This document shows positions 56,666-64,000 of a stretch of 64,000 nt of DNA, one piece after another. Origin of the DNA: Burkholderia aenigmatica (lineage in GTDB: Bacteria; Pseudomonadota; Gammaproteobacteria; Burkholderiales; Burkholderiaceae). The notes under the pieces are model-generated. The model was not told the DNA's origin. It saw only the letters and a list, made by a program, of their open reading frames with translations, and searched no databases. Within the stretch, counting starts at the first letter, position 1; every line of letters starts with the position of its first letter. The stretch lies in NCBI RefSeq assembly GCF_902499175.1, contig NZ_CABVQC010000009.1, positions 62,001-126,000 of the forward strand, given 5' to 3'. The position numbers and the translations under genes were made by a program.

Positions 56666-58858
56666 ATGAAAAAACGCCTCGCATGCTTCCTGTCGGTTCT
56701 GATCGGCATCGCCATCCCGCTTGCCTGCCACGCCGACCCTCTGCCAGACACCACCGTCGACGGCCTGCACTGGAGATTCGAGCAGTTGCACGACACCGGG
56801 CACGACGACGATTACGAAGTAGCCGCCCGTCGAAGCGAGCAGGTCCTGATCTGGGACAACGGCAAGAACCGGCAAGCTTATGCGGAAGCCGTGTTCCTGC
56901 TGGTCTCCGCCCCCTACGATCAGGTGCAGCCGCTGGTGCAACGCGTACTGCAACGGACGAGCCCGGTAACAGCCAATGCCAATAGCTGGCAGCTGCAGAA
57001 TTTGCCGGATCCCTGGAGTCGTGTGCTGTTATCGCGCCGGCCGGACCTGCGCGCAGCCATCGCCGACCACGCGACCCTGCCGAAACTGCAGCTGGCGCTG
57101 CAACAAGGCGCGATCACCCGGCAGGAACTGGACTGGCGCATGGATCAGGCTCGGGCACGCGTCGACCGGCTGTTCCAGGGCTCAGGCGTGCCTGCGCTGC
57201 AGTCCACCTACGCATTCTGGGAAGCCCGCCAGGACCACAGCGATGGCATCACCGGTCAGTACCGGAGCGCGCTGTTCGTCAGGGTGCAGGACGTCAGCGC
57301 CATATTCGGGCACCCGGCGACGGTCGTTCAGTTCGGTCGCATCGACTCCCGGCCCAACCCCGACTACAGCCTGTGGAAAGCACTGACACTGCAGGACCTG
57401 GACATATTCAGCGGCAACCGGACCCAATCCAGCAGGACTGGCATATCCGTCGTACCGGGCGACGTGTTCACGGCATTGTCCGACGCGCTGTCCGCACTGC
57501 CAGCCAAGCTGGAAATCGCCACGTCGCCCGCTGCATGGCAGTTACCCACGACACCGTCGATGCCGCCCCCCGCAATCAAGCTGGTCGTGCCGGACCCGAG
57601 CGCCCCGGTCATCAAGCCTGCGATCATCCGCTGGGACAAGTTCGTGACCGACCCGTCGCAACGCACGTTGCTGTACCCGCACGACATCCTCGGCCTGCCG
57701 GATGGCAGCCTGCTGTTCAGCGCCCAGGTGGCCGACAACCGCGGCTGGAACGAGTATGTGTGGCGACTGCACGCGGGCAACGGTGGGTTGCAGGCGGACG
57801 AAGTCTGGCACGGCAAGGACGGCCCGCGACGGATGATGATCAACGGCGACGGCAGCGCCGTCTGGTTCGACGGCCAGCCGGATGCCAAGAGCAACCCATG
57901 CCTGTACCGATATGACCTCGCGAGCCGCAAGGTCGATCGTCATGAAGTCGTCTGGCCGAGCGAGACCGATTGGCGAGACCATCAGATGAGCGATATGCAC
58001 TGGATTCTCGACGACGATCTGCCGGCCAATTTCTGGCATGACATCCGACGTGACGAGAAGAACGAGAACCCGGTCGGTTCCGAATTCCTGACCGTGCAGC
58101 GCCCGGCGTCACCGCCGTCGGCCACCGACGATCCATGGCCGTTCGTCACCACGCTGTCGTCGGTACGCCAGTCGCTGATGAACGAGATCAGCAACGGCAG
58201 CAATGCCCTGATCTGGCCAGTACGCTGGCGGCCTTCCGGGAGCTACTGGACGGAGGATTCGCAAGGGCTCGCCGAGCTGGACGCCCGCACCGGCCGCGCG
58301 CTGCGTACGATCGCCTTGCCCCAGCGCTTCGGCATGCCGAATTCCGTCAGCGCTGCCGGTATCGCGCAATGGGTGCCCAAGCCGCTCGGTTCGCCGCAGG
58401 GTCAATGGATCGCGACAGGTTTCGTGCTCCTGCTCGACGACGACGGCAGCATGCCGCCTCCCGTGAAGTATCCCGGCCCGAAACGGAAGCGCTTTGTCGG
58501 CATGCACGTGGTGGATCTCAAGAGCGGGCACGTGCTGTCGGCACTGCTGGGCAGTGCCGACAGCTTCAAGGCCGCCGCCCGTTCGGCGAACGGACGCTTC
58601 CTGGCAATGGGCACGACCTACACCACTGGCGGCTGGAAGCATCGCGTGGCACTCTGGGACGTCGCACAGGGCCGCACACCCGTGCAGCTCGACACATCGT
58701 CGATCCCCAAAGACAGCGAGATCCAGGCGCTGGCCTTTTCATGGAGCGGTTCGGCGCTGTGGGCAATCGGCACGCGCGAACTGATGCTGTGGCAATTGCC
58801 CGCCGCGCTGCGTGATCGCGCGACGCGTGGCGCTGCTCCGGATCAGTCCCACAATTGA
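56666..58858 (+). CDS. Exported protein with probable beta-propeller C-terminus, function unknown
   Basis: The 730-residue protein starts with a Sec signal peptide (ACFLSVLIGIAIPLACHA, cleavage near residue 25). I do not recognise a family for residues 26-350. From about 350 there are repeated beta segments ending in characteristic blade-like turns: LPDGSLLFSAQVADNRGWNEYVWRL, MMINGDGSAVWFDGQP, SVSAAGIAQWVPKP, ARSANGRFLAMGTTY, ALAFSWSGSALWAIGTREL (shortened), as in WD40-like or TolB-like propellers. ATG 56666 begins the signal peptide. It lies downstream of tRNA-Met and 137 bp before another exported protein gene in the same direction. A periplasmic binding or scaffold role is inferred only from fold. 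Confidence 0.75.
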   Translation: MKKRLACFLSVLIGIAIPLACHADPLPDTTVDGLHWRFEQLHDTGHDDDYEVAARRSEQVLIWDNGKNRQAYAEAVFLLVSAPYDQVQPLVQRVLQRTSPVTANANSWQLQNLPDPWSRVLLSRRPDLRAAIADHATLPKLQLALQQGAITRQELDWRMDQARARVDRLFQGSGVPALQSTYAFWEARQDHSDGITGQYRSALFVRVQDVSAIFGHPATVVQFGRIDSRPNPDYSLWKALTLQDLDIFSGNRTQSSRTGISVVPGDVFTALSDALSALPAKLEIATSPAAWQLPTTPSMPPPAIKLVVPDPSAPVIKPAIIRWDKFVTDPSQRTLLYPHDILGLPDGSLLFSAQVADNRGWNEYVWRLHAGNGGLQADEVWHGKDGPRRMMINGDGSAVWFDGQPDAKSNPCLYRYDLASRKVDRHEVVWPSETDWRDHQMSDMHWILDDDLPANFWHDIRRDEKNENPVGSEFLTVQRPASPPSATDDPWPFVTTLSSVRQSLMNEISNGSNALIWPVRWRPSGSYWTEDSQGLAELDARTGRALRTIALPQRFGMPNSVSAAGIAQWVPKPLGSPQGQWIATGFVLLLDDDGSMPPPVKYPGPKRKRFVGMHVVDLKSGHVLSALLGSADSFKAAARSANGRFLAMGTTYTTGGWKHRVALWDVAQGRTPVQLDTSSIPKDSEIQALAFSWSGSALWAIGTRELMLWQLPAALRDRATRGAAPDQSHN

Positions 58859-58995
58859 GGCCGTGGCATTGACTGGCTGCCGACTTCCACGATCGGCGAA
58901 AATCGGACACGCGTTCGACCGGTCGGGCCGCTGCCTGCTTCTCCATGACCGGATTCAGCAGTGACCCGATCGCCAACGAAAATACCGAGGATCAG

Positions 58996-59778
58996 ATGAC
59001 GGAACGTAACGAATCGAACCGCGACAAGCCACGCGGACGCACGAGACGACGCCGGCTGGCGGCAGGTGTCGCGGTCGCCGCGGTTGCCGCTGCCGCGGTG
59101 GCAGGCGTGCGATACCTGTCACCGCCCGGCGGCCTGGACAAAAGCGAGATCGACGAGATTCTGAAAGCCGCGCTCGCGGACAAGAACACGGCGCCGACTG
59201 ACGCCTGCGTCAGCCTGAGCGGCGCCGAGCTGCCCGCCGACGTCACTGCGGCGAGCTTGCTGAGAGTGGACGGGACGGTCCGGAAAGACGTGCAGGCGCT
59301 CATCGACCGCGGCCTGATCACCGTCAAATTCGACGCGGGCAAAGGCAAGCCAACCATCAGGAATCCGGATTACGAGCTGAGTGACAAGCATGTGCGCTTG
59401 AGCCACATCGAGCTTACCGCGTTCGGGAAGCCATACTACCGATATCAAGAAATCGAGTCGACCGATCCTTCGTCACCCGGCGGGAGCGTCCTGTACATGA
59501 TCAACCTGTTCTGCGCGCACGTTTCATATGGCGGCGTCGAAAAATTCATGACGCCCTCCAAGAATCCGTTCGACGACAATCCGCATCTGGTGACGTGGGT
59601 CAATTTCCTGTGGAAACCGGACAAGCAAGCGACGCCGTGGCTGGCAGACCCGGACCTGCTGGGCGCGCTGTCGTTCTATCCCGAGGACGATGGCTGGGCC
59701 CACAAGGGGATTCTCCTCGAGCGGGACGACAACGCGCACTGGGCGCTGGGCAACAATCCGTACACCATCCGCTGGTAG
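58996..59778 (+). CDS. Membrane-anchored protein of unknown function
   Basis: The 260-residue protein has a basic N-terminus (RGRTRRRRLAAG) and one transmembrane helix (AAGVAVAAVAAAAVAGVRYL, about 21-40), then a soluble domain probably on the periplasmic side. The domain contains DKSEIDEILKAALADKNTAPTDACVSL, a YYRYQEIES segment and a C-terminal EDDGWAHKGILLERDDNAHWALG (shortened); cysteines near residues 71 and 189 could pair. I do not recognise the family. A GAGG site 6 bp before ATG 58996 decides the start. It follows the propeller-like gene by 137 bp, so the two may be co-transcribed and act together at the envelope. Confidence 0.7.
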   Translation: MTERNESNRDKPRGRTRRRRLAAGVAVAAVAAAAVAGVRYLSPPGGLDKSEIDEILKAALADKNTAPTDACVSLSGAELPADVTAASLLRVDGTVRKDVQALIDRGLITVKFDAGKGKPTIRNPDYELSDKHVRLSHIELTAFGKPYYRYQEIESTDPSSPGGSVLYMINLFCAHVSYGGVEKFMTPSKNPFDDNPHLVTWVNFLWKPDKQATPWLADPDLLGALSFYPEDDGWAHKGILLERDDNAHWALGNNPYTIRW

Positions 59779-59863
59779 CGGCGGCCTCCCCACGCGTGCC
59801 GGCGGCGCGCGCCGGAATCCACGATGGCCGGCAACACGGCCACCCGGGCAGCAGCCTGACGCC

Positions 59864-60838
59864 TTACGCCGCCACCGCGCCCCTCTGCACCTTCGCCGCC
59901 TGCGCCCCCACCCGCCCGCGCCAGTTCTCCCCGCCCTCCAGCGACGGCGTCGACTCGAACACCTCCGCGATCCAGTCGGCGAACACGCGCACCTTCTGCG
60001 ACAGATGCCGGTTGTGCGGATAGACGATCGAGATCGGCTTCGGCTTCGGATTGCAGTCCGGCAGCACCTCGACCAGCGAGCCGTCGAGCAGGTTCGGCAG
60101 CACCATGAACAGCGTCGGCTGGATCATCCCGAACCCTTCGAGCCCGCACGTCACATAGGCATCCGAATCGTTGACCGTGACGCTCCCGTTCATCCGCACC
60201 TCGAACGGCTTGCCGTCGATCATGAACACCCACGGAATCGCACGCGCGCCGTGGCTCGAACGAAAATTCACCGCATGATGCTCGGCAAGATCGGCAATCT
60301 CGTGCGGCTCGCCGTGACGCGCGAGGTAGTCGGGCGACGCGCAGGTCACGCGCTTCAGCATCCCGATCCGCCGCGCGACCATCGACGAATCCTCGAGCGG
60401 CCCGACCCGGATCATGCAGTCGATGCCCTCCTCGACCGGGTCCACGTAGCGGTCGGAGAGCCCCAGTTCGAGCGTGATGTCCGGGTAGCGCTGCCGGAAA
60501 ATCGACAGCGACGGCAACACGATGCGCCGCCCGAGCGAACTCGGCATGTGGACGCGCAGCACGCCGCTCGGCTTGCGGTTGCCGGTCTGGAAACTCGCGT
60601 CGGCCTCCGCGATCTCCGAGATGATCTTCATGCAATGCTCGTAGTACGCCGCCCCTTCCGGCGTCAGCGACAGCCGGCGCGTCGTCCGGTGCATCAGGCG
60701 CACGCCGAGCAGCGCCTCGAGGTTCTGGATGATGGTCGTCACCGACGCGCGCGGCATCGCGAGCGTATCGGCCGCGCGCGTGAAGCTGTTCGCGTCGACC
60801 ACGCGGGTAAAAACTTCCATTGCCTGGATTCGGTCCAT
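59864..60838 (-). CDS. LysR-family transcriptional regulator
   Basis: The 324-residue protein has an N-terminal winged HTH (MDRIQAMEVFTRVVDANSF; TRAADTLAMPRASVTTIIQNLE; LMHRTTRRLSLTPEG, about 1-60) and a LysR substrate-binding domain (about 90-300). It is of the CrgA/DsdC-like (Burkholderia expanded) subgroup, with STMVARRIG and GLEGFGMIQP motifs (approximately). ATG 60838 has GGGGGAG upstream. It converges on the exported gene at 59778 and diverges from nothing obvious nearby. No target can be assigned; the closest genes are the GlxA regulator 181 bp upstream in the same direction and the membrane protein downstream. Confidence 0.92.
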   Translation of the reverse strand: MDRIQAMEVFTRVVDANSFTRAADTLAMPRASVTTIIQNLEALLGVRLMHRTTRRLSLTPEGAAYYEHCMKIISEIAEADASFQTGNRKPSGVLRVHMPSSLGRRIVLPSLSIFRQRYPDITLELGLSDRYVDPVEEGIDCMIRVGPLEDSSMVARRIGMLKRVTCASPDYLARHGEPHEIADLAEHHAVNFRSSHGARAIPWVFMIDGKPFEVRMNGSVTVNDSDAYVTCGLEGFGMIQPTLFMVLPNLLDGSLVEVLPDCNPKPKPISIVYPHNRHLSQKVRVFADWIAEVFESTPSLEGGENWRGRVGAQAAKVQRGAVAA

Positions 60839-61019
60839 GCTGCTCCCCCTTCGAATCGCCAACAAAACAGAATAGAGCGCGTGACGGGCGCGGCACAAGC
60901 CCCCACCTATTGTTCTACGATCCTGAATAATTTCCGAATTTCGGACTGGAAAGCGATCGATTTCCGTGCAGTCTCTCGCGGCAATCGTTCCGGCCCCGAC
61001 CCCGGCCGCACGGCGTGCG

Positions 61020-61991
61020 TTACCGCACGAACCGTTCGCGATACCCCTGCGGCGACACGCCCAGCACGCGCACGAAACAGCGTCGCAGCGTTTCCTCCGA
61101 GCCGAAGCCGCAACGCGCGGCGATCCGCTTGACGGGCCATGCCGTTTCGCCGAGCAGGCGTTGCGCGGCCTCGACGCGGATCTGCTCGACCGCGCGCGCG
61201 GGTGTGCGGCCGGTTCCCGCCCGGTAGTGGCGCACGAAGCTGCGTTCGCTCATGCGCACGCGCTCGGCCAGCGCGGGCACCGACAGGTCGGCCGTCAGGT
61301 GCTCGGCCATCCACGCGTGCAGTTCGCCGAACCGGTCGTCGGTGCGCTGCATCGACAGCATCGTGCTGAACTGCGCCTGTCCGCCCGGACGCTTCAGGAA
61401 CACGACGAGTTCGCGCGCGACGTCGAGCGCGGTGGCCCGCCCGAGATCCTCCTCGACCAGCGCAAGCGCGAGATCGATGCCGGCCGTCACGCCGGCCGAG
61501 GTCCACAGCGCGCCTTCGCGGATAAAGATCGGATCGGACTCGACGCGCACGTTCGGATAGCGCGCCGCGAATTCGTCGCAGCGCGCCCAGTGCGTGACCG
61601 CACGCCGCCCGTCGAGCAGGCCGGCCTCGGCGAGCAGGAACGCGCCGGTGCAGACCGATGCCACGCGCCGTGTGCGCGCCGCCTGCTGCCGTACCCACCG
61701 CACCAGCCGCGCATCCTTCGATGCCGCATGCACGCCCTTGCCGCCGGCGACGATCAGCGTATCGGGATGGCGCGCCGCCGAACGCAGCGACTCCGCCATC
61801 ACGACCAGGCCCGACGACGTCTCGACGGGCCCCGCATCGGCCGCGATGACGCGCGGCGCATACGGCGCCGGCTGGCCGCGCTCCAGCGCAAGCTCGTTGA
61901 CGGACGCAAACACCTGCAGCGGCCCCGACACGTCGAGCAGCTGCGCGCGAGGGAACGCGAGGACCAGGATCGAACGCGGAGCGGCAGGCAT
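61020..61991 (-). CDS. GlxA-family AraC-type regulator (DJ-1/PfpI + HTH), second copy
   Basis: The 323-residue protein has an N-terminal DJ-1/PfpI-like domain with the Cys elbow ASVCTGAFLLAEAGLLDGR and a C-terminal AraC double HTH (PALAERVRMSERSFVRHYRAGTG; RIAARCGFGSEETLRRCF). It diverges from an isonitrile-hydratase-like gene with a 117-bp spacer, so it probably controls that gene and the downstream cupin. Start ATG 61991 is one of several; an upstream TTG at 62033 is also possible and the ribosome site is weak for either. It resembles the GlxA-like regulator at 13250, suggesting the family is expanded in this genome. Confidence 0.87.
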   Translation of the reverse strand: MPAAPRSILVLAFPRAQLLDVSGPLQVFASVNELALERGQPAPYAPRVIAADAGPVETSSGLVVMAESLRSAARHPDTLIVAGGKGVHAASKDARLVRWVRQQAARTRRVASVCTGAFLLAEAGLLDGRRAVTHWARCDEFAARYPNVRVESDPIFIREGALWTSAGVTAGIDLALALVEEDLGRATALDVARELVVFLKRPGGQAQFSTMLSMQRTDDRFGELHAWMAEHLTADLSVPALAERVRMSERSFVRHYRAGTGRTPARAVEQIRVEAAQRLLGETAWPVKRIAARCGFGSEETLRRCFVRVLGVSPQGYRERFVR

Positions 61992-62108
61992 GGCGATTGG
62001 CTGAAAACGTGGGTGATATGGCAATTTCGCCAAACACTACGCGCCTAGAATCGATCTGTCCATCCCGTGCCCGCAACGGTTCGTTCCCCTTCCACTCGGA
62101 GTCTTCGC

Positions 62109-62792
62109 ATGACCCTGCATATCGGCTTTCTCGTGTTTCCGGGCGTCCAGCAACTCGATCTCACCGGCCCGCACGACGTGCTCGCGTCGCTGCCCGACGC
62201 CACCGTCCATCTGGTCTGGAAGTCGCGCGACACCGTCGCGTCGAGCAGCGGGCTCGCGCTCGCGCCGACCTGCACGTTCGACGACTGCCCGCCGCTCGAC
62301 GTGATCTGCATTCCGGGCGGGATCGGGATCAACGAGTTGCTGCTCGACGCCGAGACGATCGCATTCGTGCAGCAGCGCGCGGCCACCGCGCGCTACGTGA
62401 CGTCGGTCTGCACGGGTGCGCTGCTGCTCGGCGTGGCCGGCCTGCTGCGCGGGCGGCGCGCGACGACGCACTGGGCGTTCCACACGCTGCTCGAGCCGCT
62501 CGGCGCGGTGCCGGTGCGCGAGCGCGTGGTGCGCGACGGCAACCTGATCACGGGCGGCGGCGTCACGGCCGGCATCGACTTCGCACTGACGATCGCCGCG
62601 GAACTGGCCGGCGACGAAGAAGCGCAGGCGATCCAGTTGCAGCTCGAATACGCACCCGCGCCGCCGTTCGACGCCGGTTCGCCCGACACCGCGCCGGCCG
62701 CGGTCGTGAAGCGCGTCACCGAACGGTCGGCAGCCGGCTTCGCGAAGCGCAAGGAGATCATCGGACAGGCGCTGCGCGCGATGTCGAGCTGA
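62109..62792 (+). CDS. DJ-1/PfpI-family protein, isonitrile-hydratase-like
   Basis: The 227-residue protein is a stand-alone DJ-1/PfpI domain: LHIGFLVFPGVQQLDLTGPHDV at the start, the nucleophile elbow SVCTGALLLGVAGLL (Cys near residue 101), and TTHWAFHTLLEPLG plus ITGGGVTAGIDFALTI. The Asp17-Cys101-type arrangement (here in the LDLTGP segment) matches Pseudomonas isonitrile hydratase InhA, which turns isonitriles into N-formamides. GGAG stands 8 bp before the ATG. It is divergent from a GlxA regulator and 75 bp upstream of a cupin gene. The natural substrate in this strain is inferred only. Confidence 0.82.
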   Translation: MTLHIGFLVFPGVQQLDLTGPHDVLASLPDATVHLVWKSRDTVASSSGLALAPTCTFDDCPPLDVICIPGGIGINELLLDAETIAFVQQRAATARYVTSVCTGALLLGVAGLLRGRRATTHWAFHTLLEPLGAVPVRERVVRDGNLITGGGVTAGIDFALTIAAELAGDEEAQAIQLQLEYAPAPPFDAGSPDTAPAAVVKRVTERSAAGFAKRKEIIGQALRAMSS

Positions 62793-62867
62793 ATACGCAC
62801 ACCGGGAAATCGACTCGAAGACTGGAAGACTGGAAGACGACGCGCATTCGCGCCGGAGAACCCATCG

Positions 62868-63179
62868 ATGAACATCATCCGCAGCGCCGCCTTCACCGCC
62901 GACCGCGCGTGGGGCGCACTCGACATCGCGAACCTGAACGGCATCACGGTCCGCCTGCACTGGACCGACCAGCCGTATCGGTGGCATGTGAACGACGGCG
63001 AGGAAGTGTTCGCGGTGCTCGACGGTCGCGTCGAGATGCGCTATCGCGATGCAGGCGTCGAGCACGCGACGGTACTCGAAACGGGTGACGTGTTCCATGC
63101 GGCGGCCGGCGCCGAGCACGTCGCGCATCCGCTCGGCGAAGCACGCATCCTCGTGATCGAAACCGAAGGCAGCGTCTGA
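62868..63179 (+). CDS. Cupin-fold protein
   Basis: The 103-residue protein is a single-domain cupin: YRWHVNDGEEVFAVLDGRVEMRY (motif 1 with His-x-n-Glu), then ETGDVFHAAAGAEHVAHPLGEARIL (motif 2 with His residues; shortened). It could bind a divalent metal. It lies 75 bp after the DJ-1/PfpI gene and has GGAG upstream, so the two are probably one operon under the GlxA regulator. The role is unknown; small cupins often serve as sugar or aromatic-acid-related accessory enzymes. Confidence 0.82.
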   Translation: MNIIRSAAFTADRAWGALDIANLNGITVRLHWTDQPYRWHVNDGEEVFAVLDGRVEMRYRDAGVEHATVLETGDVFHAAAGAEHVAHPLGEARILVIETEGSV

Positions 63180-63237
63180 CGGCCGGCGGCGATATGCCGA
63201 CGCCGCGCGGGTGGCAACCGCCTCCGCGCGGCAGGTG

Positions 63238-63522
63238 TCATCCGGTGATCGTCCCGGTGGCCTGCGACGCGATCAGCTTCGGCTGCGGCGTGCACAGGCA
63301 CTGGCACAGGTCGTGTTCGAGCGCGACGACCTTGCCCATCACGGTCATCGTCCGCTCGCCGCCGTCGGACACGATCACGCCCGGCGACTTGCAGGCGGCG
63401 CAGAACACCGGCGCGCCAAGATAGGCGAGTTCGCGTCCGTCGAACGACGAATTGGCGATCCCGTCGAGCACGACACCGCCGTGGTCGGTCGTGTCGCCCT
63501 TCAGAATGAATTTGCGGCTCAT
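63238..63522 (-). CDS. Small PAAR-domain protein
   Basis: The 94-residue protein matches the PAAR repeat family: FILKGDTTDHGGVVLDGIANSSFDGRELAYLGAPVFCAACKSPGVIVSDGGERTMTVMGKVVALEHDLCQCLC (shortened to GDTTDHGGVVLDG and TMTVMGKVVALEHD). PAAR proteins form the sharp tip of type VI secretion spikes and can carry effectors. Here there is only the PAAR domain with a short tail, so it could be a spike tip for a separate effector. Its several cysteines (CAAC, CQCLC) are unusual and might bind a metal. No T6SS gene is in this window. ATG 63522 was preferred over 63630. Confidence 0.82.
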   Translation of the reverse strand: MSRKFILKGDTTDHGGVVLDGIANSSFDGRELAYLGAPVFCAACKSPGVIVSDGGERTMTVMGKVVALEHDLCQCLCTPQPKLIASQATGTITG

Positions 63523-63675
63523 GTTGCCGGTTCTTCCCTCGGAATCGCCGTGCAGCGCGGCAGCGCGCAGGCAGTCGGAATCCGCCCGTCGATCGCGGGC
63601 GTCCCGCGAGCATATCACCGCCCGCCGCAACCACCGCCGTCAGGACTTGTACCGTATGTCGCCGGATGCCGCCGT

Positions 63676-64000
63676 TCAGACGAACAGCGCGATGCACAAC
63701 GCGGCACCGCACAGATACGTGCCGAGCGCGCCGACGAAACGCACGGGATTCGGGTTGGCCATCGTCGGCCAGGCGAGCAAGCCGATCACCAGCAGACAGC
63801 GGCACGCGGTCGCCGCGACGATCAGCGTCAGGATCGTGCGCGATGGATCGTGTGCGCCGAAGTAGAGAAACAGCACCGCGAGAAACGGCGCGTATTCGGC
63901 CGTGTTGCCGTGCGCGCGCACGATCTTGTGCAACCCGTTCGCCGGATCGGGCGCACACCCGGAACCGGTGGTGCAACGGAAGCGCGTGACGGACACGACG
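63676..64000 (-). CDS. MAPEG-like membrane protein, 5' end outside window
   Basis: At least 106 residues are readable, with hydrophobic segments (APFLAVLFLYFG; ILTLIVAATACRCLLVIGLLAW; FVGALGTYLCGAALCIALFV). The segment LHKIVRAHGNTAEYAPFLAVL matches the MAPEG (membrane-associated eicosanoid/glutathione metabolism) family signature RAHGNxxEY. The N-terminal helix expected before this segment is missing, so the gene continues past the window end; the apparent GTG start at 63996 is not trusted. Bacterial MAPEG proteins are mostly of unknown function. Confidence 0.7.
   Translation of the reverse strand, partial: VVSVTRFRCTTGSGCAPDPANGLHKIVRAHGNTAEYAPFLAVLFLYFGAHDPSRTILTLIVAATACRCLLVIGLLAWPTMANPNPVRFVGALGTYLCGAALCIALFV

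Overview
The window is high-GC, densely packed chromosomal DNA. Gene content and order (recA-recX, sucCD-terC-pilin-pglL, moaC, waaF, ilvE, pgk-pyk-fba-purCEK, an RR-HK-htrA operon, a BpeAB-OprB-type efflux operon) fit the main chromosome of a Burkholderia, probably of the Burkholderia cepacia complex. This rests on recognised proteins and remembered gene order, not on a database search. I see no transposase, integrase, phage gene or CRISPR array. Almost all of it looks like conserved core genome, with a few accessory-looking genes near the right end.

Layout. 1-3051: formaldehyde detoxification (fghA fragment, frmA) and xylB. 3491-4867: a xanthine/uracil-type permease after a long leader. 4868-5268: two strong terminators around an 8 x 7-bp tandem repeat. 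5269-12328: RND efflux operon bpeA-bpeB-oprB with the divergent TetR gene bpeR; an AcrR-like palindrome lies between the -35 and -10 of the bpeA promoter. 12420-15971: cysteine hydrolase, GlxA-like regulator and small hypothetical genes. 16076-19676: response regulator, histidine kinase and HtrA/MucD protease in one operon. 19863-23930: PBP4-type dacB, sterol-desaturase-like enzyme, GDSL lipoprotein.

24041-32291: minus-strand housekeeping block: Sua5/TsaC, purK, purE, purC (purine synthesis), then fba, pyk, pgk (lower glycolysis). 32572-38414: azlCD, ilvE, CHCC zinc-finger protein, waaF (LPS core), and three small genes including a YheT hydrolase. 38454-42682: M48 protease, moaC and two exported proteins. 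43137-48742: O-oligosaccharyltransferase PglL beside a type IV pilin (a likely glycosylation pair), TerC, succinyl-CoA synthetase. 48811-53994: DUF2889 protein, recX-recA with a LexA box, and a divergent two-component system.

54221-64000: MFS symporter with a large extracytoplasmic insertion, an isolated tRNA-Met with its own promoter and terminator, two exported proteins of unknown function (the most accessory-looking part), a LysR regulator, a second GlxA-like regulator divergent from an isonitrile-hydratase-like gene and a cupin, a small PAAR protein, and a MAPEG-like protein cut by the window end.

I did not find a clear new multi-gene system. The best leads are local: the highly structured fba-purC spacer, the open basic reading frame between pgk and pyk, the leader of the xanthine permease, the exported pair downstream of tRNA-Met, the inserted domain in the MFS transporter and the orphan PAAR gene.
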